Positions 16,682 to 24,112 of a stretch of 64,000 bases of DNA are shown here, one piece after another. A program made the position numbers and the translations under genes. Source of the stretch: Sphingomonas lacusdianchii (lineage in GTDB: Bacteria > Pseudomonadota > Alphaproteobacteria > Sphingomonadales > Sphingomonadaceae); the NCBI RefSeq assembly GCF_022664395.1, contig NZ_JAKRET010000001.1, positions 186,001 to 250,000 of the forward strand. Direction: 5' to 3'. The notes below the pieces were generated by a model, which saw only the letters and a program-made list of their open reading frames with translations, searched no databases and was not told where the DNA came from. Position 1 is the first letter of the stretch, and every line of letters begins with the position of its first letter.

Positions 16682-17780
16682 TTGGGGGACGGGACGTTGC
16701 ACCGAAATCTATCAATATACCTCGAGGTTCTGCGCTTCGCCGCGGCAGTTGCTGTGGTGCTTAGTCACGCTAGGGGTATTCTTTTCCCCGCCCTGCCTTG
16801 GCGGCTTGCCGCACACGGGCCCGAAGCCGTAGCGGTCTTTTTCGTTCTGTCGGGCTTCGTGATCCGTTTTGTTACCGTCGACCGTAACGAGACGACTTGG
16901 CGAGCCTACGCCGCCGCACGTGTAGCGCGCATTTACCCCCGTCATCATACTGGCTGTACTAGTTACCAAGATAGCGGATGCAGTAGGGTCCTATTTTGCA
17001 CCCGTTGGATATGCCGAATTAAACCATGGTTTCTTGTCCGCCACTGGTGTTCTAACTTTCACAAACGAAGCTTGGTTCTCGCACGTCACGTTCGGCTCCA
17101 ATGAGCCGCTATGGTCGCTAGGCTTTGAGATCCCCTACTATCTACTATTCGGGTTATTTCTGTTCGTCCGAGGGCCTCTGCGCATAGTCGCGATCGTTGC
17201 TTGGTTTGCGGTTTTTGGCCCCAAAATTGCCATTTACCTGTCGCTATGGTTGCTCGGCGTCGCGACATATAATGTCGTTCGTTGCATGACTAGACAACGC
17301 TTAGCACTTGGAGCGTCGTTGTTTGTGGGATCGATGCTTTCGTATGCTGCACTTAAGTTTGGCCCATGGCGACCCGCTTTCATCCGAATATATCTGCCAG
17401 AGACAACTGGCGACCTTCTAGGGGGTGCCGCATACTATTTCAGTATTTCCCTATTGACGGCGCTCAATATTGCTGGCTTCGCGTTAGCGACGCGCTCAAC
17501 TCGATCGCTACCAAAGCCGATTACTACAGAAATCGGTTGGTTCGCGAATGGTAGCTTTACCCTCTACGCTACACACGTTCCTGTCATGCTAGCAGTTGCT
17601 GCGATTTGGCCGACTGTTACCCAAAGCCGGCTGGATGGCACCTTCGCGGTGCTGATCGTCATCGCTATTTGCTATGGCTTGGCGCTAATCGCGGAGCGGC
17701 CGAAGCGCGTGTACAAGCGCCATGTGTCAGAATGGCTGGGACTTGTTCAATCGCGGGAGAACGCATCCACACGCGCGTGA
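16682..17780 (+). pseudogene. Acyltransferase family 3 membrane protein, frameshifted
   Basis: The first part (LSIYLEVLRFAAAVAVVLSH, ALPWRLAAHGPEAVAVFFVL, AARVARIYP) is the N-terminus of an acyltransferase-3 (OafA-like) protein. After IYP the frame is lost. In the next frame it continues VIILAVLVTKIADAVGSYFA and on through NEPLWSLGFEIPYYLLFGLF to the natural stop at 17780. The shift maps to a run of five C at 16936-16940 (one C too many). With it repaired, the product is about 360 residues with multiple spans. TTG at 16697 after GGGGGA is a likely start. These enzymes O-acetylate surface glycans. Sequencing error or phase variation in the C-run are alternatives. Confidence 0.75.
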
Positions 17781-17893
17781 ACGCCGAGCGACGAAGGTAG
17801 ACACGATTGCCGTCCGCTTGGCGGGGTTAGTAGCAAGCCGTTTTGCACGAACCCGCGCATTGGCATCACAGCGACGTTGGTGGCGTCGGTCAT
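17747..17893 (-). CDS. Possible small phage-type protein, 48 residues
   Basis: ATG at 17893 overlaps the stop of the upstream gene. The product begins MTDATNVAVMPMRGFVQNGL and ends VHARVDAFSRD. It runs 34 bases into the 3' end of the convergent acyltransferase gene, so its C-terminus may have been changed by the insertion of that gene. No family is recognised; the support is the coupled arrangement. Confidence 0.35.
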   Translation of the reverse strand: MTDATNVAVMPMRGFVQNGLLLTPPSGRQSCLPSSLGVHARVDAFSRD

Positions 17894-18060
17894 TGCAGCG
17901 TCCTGTTCTCATGAATGGCGTTCAGGCAGTCAGCCAGCCGCTGCCAGTTCGCCAGTTCGTGGCGATCCTTTGATGCGTGCGCGCCAGTCGTGACGATTTG
18001 CGCAGCCCGACCGAGGCACGCGGTCGACAGAAGTTCGAACGCCTGATCCCACGCGGTCAT
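17890..18060 (-). CDS. Small phage-type protein, 56 residues
   Basis: Start (ATG 18060) and stop each overlap a neighbour by four bases. The product begins MTAWDQAFELLSTACLGRAA and ends LNAIHENRTLQ; it is helical, with no membrane segment or recognised domain. Middle gene of a three-gene coupled minus-strand set. Confidence 0.45.
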   Translation of the reverse strand: MTAWDQAFELLSTACLGRAAQIVTTGAHASKDRHELANWQRLADCLNAIHENRTLQ

Positions 18061-18275
18061 TGCAGGTTCCTCCAGTCGGCCTCGGCATCGTCGACTGCGT
18101 CAATCATCTCGCCGGGGGCCATGTTCTTCGACAGGTAGCGCCGCACGTCTTCGGCGGTGCCATTGCGCGGGAATGCCCGGTCCTTTGCCGCTGCGGCGAC
18201 CAGATCGCCCAGCGCGCCGGGTGCACCGGTCTGCAGCAGCATCCACGTTCCAAACGCATCCGTTTCGGTTTGCAT
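18057..18275 (-). CDS. YozE-like (SAM-like fold) small protein, 72 residues
   Basis: ATG at 18275 (MQTETDAFGTWMLLQTG) is preceded by GGAGG with a 7-base gap, which is better than the in-frame start at 18311. The body (ALGDLVAAAAKDRAFPRNGT then VRRYLSKNMAPGEMIDAVDD and a terminal DAEADWRNL) resembles YozE_SAM_like proteins common in prophages and Gram-positive bacteria. First gene of a coupled minus-strand set and divergent from the HIRAN gene. Confidence 0.6.
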   Translation of the reverse strand: MQTETDAFGTWMLLQTGAPGALGDLVAAAAKDRAFPRNGTAEDVRRYLSKNMAPGEMIDAVDDAEADWRNLQ

Positions 18276-18316
18276 ACCATTCCTCCGCTTGACCGAATCG
18301 TCATCTGCCACTGATT

Positions 18317-18706
18317 ATGTTCCCCCTATGTTCTAATGTCGAGTCGAGGCGTATGGGGTGGAATGACTTTCGGTTACCGGCGTGCGGAGAGCGGCACGAC
18401 AACGAGGACGGCACAAGCCGGCAAGCCGAACTGGCGCTGCTGACCCCCGGCGACGAACTTAACCTGATCCGCGAACCGCTGAACGAGCACGATCCGATGG
18501 CGGTCGCGATCTTCACCAGCCGCGGTATTCGCGTCGGCTATCTGGCACGGGTCCGGGCGATATGGATCGGCAGTAAGATGGATCGCGGCCAGCCGGTTAA
18601 CGCGATCGTCGAGCGCGTGAAGGGTGCCGCCCTGCCCGGTTCGCCACTCGGCCTCGTCATGCGACTGAACATGGACGGTGAGGAACCCGAATTGCCTTCC
18701 GCATGA
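18317..18706 (+). CDS. HIRAN-domain protein
   Basis: 129 residues from ATG 18317; ATG 18353 is an alternative and neither has a good ribosome binding site. The HIRAN pattern is clear: SRQAELALLTPGDELNLIRE, PLNEHDPMAVAIF, GIRVGYLARVRAIWIG, then a beta strand PVNAIVERVKG. HIRAN domains bind DNA ends and occur in phage, repair and helicase proteins. It is the last recognisable gene before the presumed prophage end. Confidence 0.65.
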   Translation: MFPLCSNVESRRMGWNDFRLPACGERHDNEDGTSRQAELALLTPGDELNLIREPLNEHDPMAVAIFTSRGIRVGYLARVRAIWIGSKMDRGQPVNAIVERVKGAALPGSPLGLVMRLNMDGEEPELPSA

Positions 18707-18714
18707 GACCGCCT

Positions 18715-18776
18715 GTGGTATGCTCAATCCGAGTCCGGCGGAGTAAATTTCATTTGCGTGGTATGATCCGTGGTAT
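18715..18776. repeat. GTGGTAT repeats, possible integrase arm sites
   Basis: Three exact GTGGTAT copies lie at 18715-18721, 18758-18764 and 18770-18776 in otherwise gene-free DNA between the HIRAN gene and chromosomal genes. Short direct repeats spaced about one helical turn (the last two are 12 bp apart) are typical of tyrosine-integrase arm sites near an attachment site. No core or matching tRNA is visible. Confidence 0.35.
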
Positions 18777-18914
18777 TTTGAAGCAAGCGTCATAAAATGT
18801 GACGCAATATGAACACGTTATCCGCTCAATTCACCGGCCACCTCTTCCGCCAATGGCGGCTTCGGTACGGCGGTCGGGCGCAACGCGACGGCAGGATCGC
18901 ACGTTCTGGGCGCC

Positions 18915-19478
18915 ATGCCACTCGATCCCGATGCAACCGCAACCGTCATTACCAGCCGTGCGATCCGTGCGGGGCATGAGCAGGATTTCGAACGCTGGGT
19001 CCAGCGGCTGAACGTTCTGGCGAGCGCCGCGCCGGGCTATCGCGCGGCGATCCGGCTGGGACAGACTGCCGGGTTCCAGCATTTGCTGTTCCGCTTCGAT
19101 GACGTCGCCGCTGCCGAGGCGTGGCAGCACAGCGACGCGGTGATGGCGCATGCCGCGATCGCCGATGGCTTCTCGACCGCGCTGCGCCAGATCGACAGCG
19201 GCAACCGGGTGGTCTTCGAGGTGCCGAGCGATGCGAGTGCGAGCAAATGGAAGCGGTTCGTGACGACGTGGCTGGCGGTGTTCCCCGTGCTGCTGCTGGT
19301 CAGCAGCGTCGTGCGGATGGTGCTGACCGACGTGCCGCTGCCGTTCCAGCTTGTGCCGTCGTCGCTGATCCTGACGGCGACGCTGCAATGGATCATCCTG
19401 CCGCGGCTGCAGCGCTATACCCGTTTCTGGCTGTTGCAGGACGGGTCCGGCCGGCTGCAGACGTCGCCGGCCGAATGA
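18915..19478 (+). CDS. Antibiotic biosynthesis monooxygenase (ABM)-like domain membrane protein
   Basis: 187 residues. The N-terminal ~95 residues form an ABM-type ferredoxin-like fold (TVITSRAIRAGHEQDFERWV, FQHLLFRFDDVAAAEAWQHS). They are followed by two predicted membrane spans (WLAVFPVLLLVSSVVRMVL; LVPSSLILTATLQWIILPRL). This fusion is common in proteobacteria and its substrate is unknown. It is the first ordinary chromosomal gene after the prophage; the convergent glucosidase gene ends 19 bases downstream. Confidence 0.7.
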   Translation: MPLDPDATATVITSRAIRAGHEQDFERWVQRLNVLASAAPGYRAAIRLGQTAGFQHLLFRFDDVAAAEAWQHSDAVMAHAAIADGFSTALRQIDSGNRVVFEVPSDASASKWKRFVTTWLAVFPVLLLVSSVVRMVLTDVPLPFQLVPSSLILTATLQWIILPRLQRYTRFWLLQDGSGRLQTSPAE

Positions 19479-19496
19479 TCCGCACGGCAGGTCGGG

Positions 19497-21845
19497 TCAG
19501 TCGGGCCGGAAGCCCTTGCCCGCCCGCGGTGCGCCGCCCACGCTGAAGGTGGCGTGGATGCCGCCTTCCGAACTCGACCCGACCCACAGGTCGAACGTGC
19601 CGGGATCGATCACCCAGCCTTTCGCGGCGGTGCTCCAATATTGTAGGCTGCGTTCGTTCAGTTCGAAGCGGACCGTCCGCTGCTCGCCGGGACGCAGCGA
19701 CACGCGTTCGAAGCCTTTTAACTCGCGCACGGGGCGCGATGCCCTGCCCGATTGCTGGTGGATATAGAGCTGGACCACTTCGTCGCCGGGGCGGGTGCCG
19801 CGATTGGTCACCGGCACCGATACGACGACCCGCCCGCCGGGGGCCATGGTCGCGCTGTCGAGCACCGGCGCGCCGATCTCGAACGTCGTGTAGCTCAGGC
19901 CGTAGCCGAACGGGAATTGCGGCGTCGACGGGATGTCCCAATAGCGCTTGCCCTGATCCTTCGGCGCATGGGTCATATTGTGCGCATAATAGATCGGCAC
20001 CTGCCCGACGGTGCGCGGCCAGGTCACCGGCAGCTTGCCGCCGGGATTGACGTCGCCGAACAGCGTGCGGGCGATCGCGGTGCCGCCGCGCGTACCGCCA
20101 TACCAGGCGTGGAGGACCGCAGGCGCGCGCTCGAGCACCGCCCCCAGTTCGAGCGGACGGCCGCTCATCGTCACCACCCGCACGGGCTTGCCGGTCGCCA
20201 GCATTGCCTCGAACAGGCGCAACTGGTCGCCCGGCAGCTTGAGGTCGGAGCGCGACGCCCCCTCGCCGCTCATATCCTCCGCCTCGCCCAGCGTCAGCAC
20301 GATCAGGTCGGAGCGCTTCGCCAGCGCCACCGCGCGGTCGAACTCGCTGGCGGCACGCGCTGCGTCCCAGCGCGGTTCGGGCTTGGCGGCACCGGGAATG
20401 GTGATCGCTTCGAACATCGACGGTACGTTGCGTTTCAGCTGAACGCCCGGCGCGGTCTCGACGGTCGCGGTTGTTCCGAGCCGGTCGCGAACGCCCTCGA
20501 ATACCGTCACCGTTTCGGGCAGGTCATACTGGAATGCCCAGGGGCCGAGCATGTCGCGCTTCGAATTGGCCATCGCGCCGATCACCGCGACGCGCTTGTG
20601 CGCGCCGGCCACCAGCGGCAGGGCATTGCCCTCATTCTTCAGCAGCACGAACGAACGCTCGGCCGCCGCCTGCGCTTCGCGGCGATGGGCGGGGTCGGCA
20701 AGCGTTACCCTGGCCTGTGCCTCGTCGACATAGGGGCGCTCGAACAACCCCATGCGGAACTTGCCGATGAGGATACGGCGGACCGCGCGGTCGAGTACCG
20801 CTTCCTTCAGCCTGCCAGCACGTACCGACGCCGCCAGCGTTTCGGCCGACGCGGCCGGGCCGAACGACATTTCCATGTCGTTGCCGGCATCGATGCTGCG
20901 CACCGCCGCATCGGCCTCGTCGCGGGCAAAATGCTGGATCACCTGATTCTTGGTGCCGTTTGCGTCGGACACGACCCAGCCGTCGAAACCCATCTGGTCG
21001 CGCAGCACGTCGGTCAGCAGCCATTTGTTGCCGACGGCGGGCACGTCGTTCAGGTCCATATAGGCGCTCATGACATTGCCCGCCCCCGCCTGCACCGCCG
21101 CCGCGAAGGGCGGCAGGATGACGTTATAGAACTGCGAATCCGACAGATAGACGCTGTCGTAATCGCGTCCGCCCTCCGCCGCGGCATAGCCGGCAAAGTG
21201 CTTGGGGCCGGAGACGATATGGCCGGGCGCACCGATCGCCGCCCCCTGAAACCCCTTCACCTGCGCCTGCGCCATCGCCGATCCGAGGAACGGGTCCTCG
21301 CCCGCCCCCTCGACGATCCGGCCCCAGCGGGGGTCGCGGGCGATATCGACCATCGGCGCGAACGCCCAGTGTATGCCGACCGCGCGCGCCTCGGCTGCGG
21401 CGACCGCCTGCGCCCGCTCGACGCCCGCCGGGTCCCATGACGCGGCATTGGCGATCGGCACCGGGAAGATCGTGCGAAACCCGTGGATGACGTCATAGCC
21501 GAAGATCAGCGGAACCTTCAGCCGGGTCTCTTCGACCGCCACCCGTTGCAGCCGGTTGATGACGGCGGGATCGGTGACGAAGAGCAGCGACCCGACCTTG
21601 CCGCTCTTCACGATCGGCGCAAACTGTTCGAGCGCGCCGAACATGAATTGCTGCGAGACCTGCCCCGCCTTTTCCTCCAGCGTCATCGCGCGCAGCAGCA
21701 GGTCGGCGCGCTGTTCGGCACGCAACCGCGCGTTCATCCATGGTTGCGTCGCCGTCCCCGCCTGTCGCGCGGCAAGCGGAGCGCTGGCTGCAACTACCCC
21801 CGCCGCCAGCGCCAATGCCCCGGCGGCCATCATCATCCTGTGCAT
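19497..21845 (-). CDS. bglX: Beta-glucosidase, glycoside hydrolase family 3
   Basis: 782 residues from ATG 21845, which follows GGAGAGG; upstream in-frame codons have no such site. A signal peptide (MMMAAGALALAAGVVAASAP) sends it to the periplasm. The GH3 N-terminal barrel has GRIVEGAGEDPFLGSAMAQA, GPKHFAGYAAAEGGRDY and the nucleophile region GFDGWVVSDANG. The C-terminal domain has GEAEDMSGEGASRSD, and the protein ends with a fibronectin-III-like domain (VSVPVTNRGTRPGDEVVQLY). It hydrolyses beta-glucosides from oligosaccharides. It is 25 bases downstream of the carboxylesterase gene, so the two form an operon. Confidence 0.88.
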   Translation of the reverse strand: MHRMMMAAGALALAAGVVAASAPLAARQAGTATQPWMNARLRAEQRADLLLRAMTLEEKAGQVSQQFMFGALEQFAPIVKSGKVGSLLFVTDPAVINRLQRVAVEETRLKVPLIFGYDVIHGFRTIFPVPIANAASWDPAGVERAQAVAAAEARAVGIHWAFAPMVDIARDPRWGRIVEGAGEDPFLGSAMAQAQVKGFQGAAIGAPGHIVSGPKHFAGYAAAEGGRDYDSVYLSDSQFYNVILPPFAAAVQAGAGNVMSAYMDLNDVPAVGNKWLLTDVLRDQMGFDGWVVSDANGTKNQVIQHFARDEADAAVRSIDAGNDMEMSFGPAASAETLAASVRAGRLKEAVLDRAVRRILIGKFRMGLFERPYVDEAQARVTLADPAHRREAQAAAERSFVLLKNEGNALPLVAGAHKRVAVIGAMANSKRDMLGPWAFQYDLPETVTVFEGVRDRLGTTATVETAPGVQLKRNVPSMFEAITIPGAAKPEPRWDAARAASEFDRAVALAKRSDLIVLTLGEAEDMSGEGASRSDLKLPGDQLRLFEAMLATGKPVRVVTMSGRPLELGAVLERAPAVLHAWYGGTRGGTAIARTLFGDVNPGGKLPVTWPRTVGQVPIYYAHNMTHAPKDQGKRYWDIPSTPQFPFGYGLSYTTFEIGAPVLDSATMAPGGRVVVSVPVTNRGTRPGDEVVQLYIHQQSGRASRPVRELKGFERVSLRPGEQRTVRFELNERSLQYWSTAAKGWVIDPGTFDLWVGSSSEGGIHATFSVGGAPRAGKGFRPD

Positions 21846-21870
21846 TATGATCCTCTCCCCGTTCGCCATC

Positions 21871-23535
21871 TCACTTCTTGACCGGAACGGCAGTGAGGTC
21901 GCGGTCGATCGTCGCCAGCAATTGGTCGGTGAACTGGTCGGGCAGATAGGTCTGCAAGCCGTACAGCGTCGTGCCGCGCGCCATGTCGAGCTGCGGGTTC
22001 TTGAGGAAGGCTGGGACATGCCGTTCGAGGACCGCCCGCGTCGCGGGATTGTCGAGCAGTTCGCCGATCGGCGTCGTCAGGGTGGTATAGCGCCCCGACG
22101 CCTTGGCCGCCGCCAATGCCTGCGACAGCCGGTCGATATCCGCGCCCCACGGATCGCGCGCGACCACTACCTTGCCGTCGGCGGCGAAGTCGGCGAGCGT
22201 GTCGTTGGCGCGGGTATAGCGCGGCCATGTCGGCAGCGTGCCGCCGTTCGGATCGCCGCGCTTCACGAAATTGGCGAGATAGCTGCTCATCGCCTCGCCC
22301 ACGCCCTCGTCCTTTGCGGTCGTCTGCGCGCCATATTTGATTGCGGTGTTGTCGAAGAAATAGGGGATGTCGGTCGCGTGCTGCGCCCCGCCCTGTCCGA
22401 TCGAGTCCGCGACATAGGAAAAGCGATAGCCCCAGACCGGCACGCCCTTGTCGGCGATCATCGCCGATGCCTCGCGCCCGCCGGCGATCATGAAGCCGCT
22501 CTTGCCGCCGATATCGGCGCTGGTCGCCCCGATCATCATCGGCATCCGGGCGAAGCGGTCCTGTTCATAGGCCTTGCGGACATCGACCACGACCTTGCCG
22601 TCGACGAACGGCCCCGAATTGGTCGGCGGGGCGCCATTGCGGCCGGACATCTGCGCCATGTTCAGCCCGTCGAGCACGTCTTCGGCCGACAGCGCGCGCA
22701 ACCGTTGCAGCGCGTCGGGCGCGGCGGGATCGATGCCCTTGGTCCGGGCGAAATTGCCGCCGATCTTCTCCACGTCCGCCAGCGTGTTGCCGGTGAACGC
22801 CTTGGCATCGCCGCCCGACATCACCACCGCCTTGTTGAACAACCCCTTCGCCTCGGGAGAGGTGATCAGCGCATGGACCGAGATCCCGCCGGCACTCTCG
22901 CCGGAAATGGTCACGTTCGCCGGATCGCCGCCGAACACCGCGATGTTGCGCTTGACCCATTGCAGTGCCGCGACCTGGTCCATGATCCCGTAATTGCCCA
23001 GCCGTCCGCCATCGGCGTTCGCAGCGGTCAGTTGCGGCAGCGCGAAGGTGCCGAAACGACCGACGCGGTAGTTGAAGCTGACGAAGACCACGCCCTTCTT
23101 CGCCATGTTCGCGCCGGCATAGGTCGGCGGCGAGGCGCCACCGTTCACGAAGCCGCCGCCATAGATCCAGACCAGCACCGGCAGCTTGCCCTTGGCGCCC
23201 GCCGGCCGCCAGACATTGGCGTAGAGGCAGTCCTCGGCCGGGGTGGTACCGAGCGGGGCGGCGTCGCTGGGGAAGGGTTTTTGCATGCAGTCGGAACTGT
23301 ACTGCGTGGCGTCGCGCACCCCGGTCCATTTCGCCGCCGGTTGCGGCGCGCGCCAGCGCAGCGGCCCGACCGGCGGGGCGGCAAAGGGGATACCCTTCCA
23401 GCTTTCAACGCCGTCGGCGACCTGCCCACGGACGGCACCGTTGTCGGTGCGGATCGTCGGGCCGGCGGGCTGGGCGCTGGCAGGAATGGCGGCCAGCGCG
23501 GTGGCGATGACGAGGGCGATGGTGGCGCGGGGCAT
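21871..23535 (-). CDS. Type-B carboxylesterase, secreted
   Basis: 554 residues with a signal peptide (MPRATIALVIATALAAIPASAQ). Typical carboxylesterase/cholinesterase features: KGIPFAAPPVGPLRW, EDCLYANVW, the oxyanion-hole GGGFVNG, and the nucleophile elbow GESAGG with Ser214; the later acid and His residues are expected in the C-terminal half. It cleaves carboxylic esters, possibly acylated or aryl-substituted plant glycosides, given the downstream beta-glucosidase; that pairing is inference. First gene of the operon; its promoter should be in 23,536-24,112. Confidence 0.85.
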   Translation of the reverse strand: MPRATIALVIATALAAIPASAQPAGPTIRTDNGAVRGQVADGVESWKGIPFAAPPVGPLRWRAPQPAAKWTGVRDATQYSSDCMQKPFPSDAAPLGTTPAEDCLYANVWRPAGAKGKLPVLVWIYGGGFVNGGASPPTYAGANMAKKGVVFVSFNYRVGRFGTFALPQLTAANADGGRLGNYGIMDQVAALQWVKRNIAVFGGDPANVTISGESAGGISVHALITSPEAKGLFNKAVVMSGGDAKAFTGNTLADVEKIGGNFARTKGIDPAAPDALQRLRALSAEDVLDGLNMAQMSGRNGAPPTNSGPFVDGKVVVDVRKAYEQDRFARMPMMIGATSADIGGKSGFMIAGGREASAMIADKGVPVWGYRFSYVADSIGQGGAQHATDIPYFFDNTAIKYGAQTTAKDEGVGEAMSSYLANFVKRGDPNGGTLPTWPRYTRANDTLADFAADGKVVVARDPWGADIDRLSQALAAAKASGRYTTLTTPIGELLDNPATRAVLERHVPAFLKNPQLDMARGTTLYGLQTYLPDQFTDQLLATIDRDLTAVPVKK

Positions 23536-24112
23536 CGGTGCGAATTCCTCAGGCTATGGGGGTGCGGGAAGCAGCGTGAAGCCGTGTTACGATCGGCGCG
23601 GAAGGCGGCACGCTTACTCTTGCCCACGATTCGAGCGGCGCCGGCAATTCCGGGGCGCCGGCAGCAGCCGCTGCGCTCCGCACAGAGCCGATCCGGGGCG
23701 GACGGATATCGGACGCGGTCCGGGTTACCTTATCGTATCCGGCAATGGAGCGATGGACGGGGGGCGCAAGCGCCGGTGCTGCGGGGCTGATGCGCGCGGA
23801 ACGAGTCCGAGGACCTGGCACGGCAACCTCCCCCTGCAAGGCTGGCCGACCGATCGTCGGCTCTTTCCCATCGGCCCGGCCGCTGTCGCGCCCGGTCCGT
23901 CCGGTTCAGCAGTTATCAGGCATAGCATATGATGAGAAGAATATATTTCGAGCGGCAATCTAAGTACCGGGACCGCCCACAATATCTGGAACCGAACTCG
24001 ACCGGCTGGGATCGCCTTAACCCGTCCGCGGCTGCGCCGCTCCCTCCCTCTCCCGCCGGGAGAGGGAAAAGTAACTGATGGGCGCGGATCACCGTCAATC
24101 AGGCAGGGTGCG
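23536..24112. other. 577-base intergenic region
   Basis: No convincing gene is seen on either strand. It lies between the end of the minus-strand oxidase gene and the start of the minus-strand esterase gene, so it should contain the esterase operon promoter. An AT-rich patch around 23,925-23,965 (TATGATGAGAAGAATATATT) is the most promoter-like part. A 9-bp inverted repeat is at 24,046-24,066. Confidence 0.5.
24046..24066. repeat. CCCTCTCCC / GGGAGAGGG inverted repeat
   Basis: A perfect 9-bp stem with a 3-base loop (GCC) lies 47 bases beyond the stop of the oxidase gene. There is no T-tract on either strand. Palindromes of this sequence are scattered in many GC-rich proteobacterial genomes as extragenic repeats; it could also aid 3' end formation. 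Confidence 0.5.

Larger units (their letters stand above)
1..18780. mobile_element. Prophage, late end plus accessory region (left end outside window)
   Basis: The region starts inside a phage tail module (tape measure, tail/receptor-binding protein) and runs through lysis genes (endolysin, Rz/Rz1-type spanins). It then becomes a mosaic of lower-GC accessory genes, an IS481-type element and small phage-like genes, up to GTGGTAT repeats near 18,715-18,776. Ordinary chromosomal genes follow. No integrase, capsid or terminase gene lies in the window, so the left boundary is outside it. The right boundary is an inference from the change in gene content and from the repeats; no att core could be identified. 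Confidence 0.6.

Noticed and set aside
19752..23790. Long plus-strand ORFs (562 and 744 codons) opposite the glucosidase and esterase genes
   Set aside because: Both are shadows of strongly supported minus-strand enzymes; their products are Arg/His-rich without domains.
24046..24066. Inverted repeat after the oxidase gene as a classical terminator
   Set aside because: A perfect stem but no T-tract in either direction, so it is listed only as a repeat.
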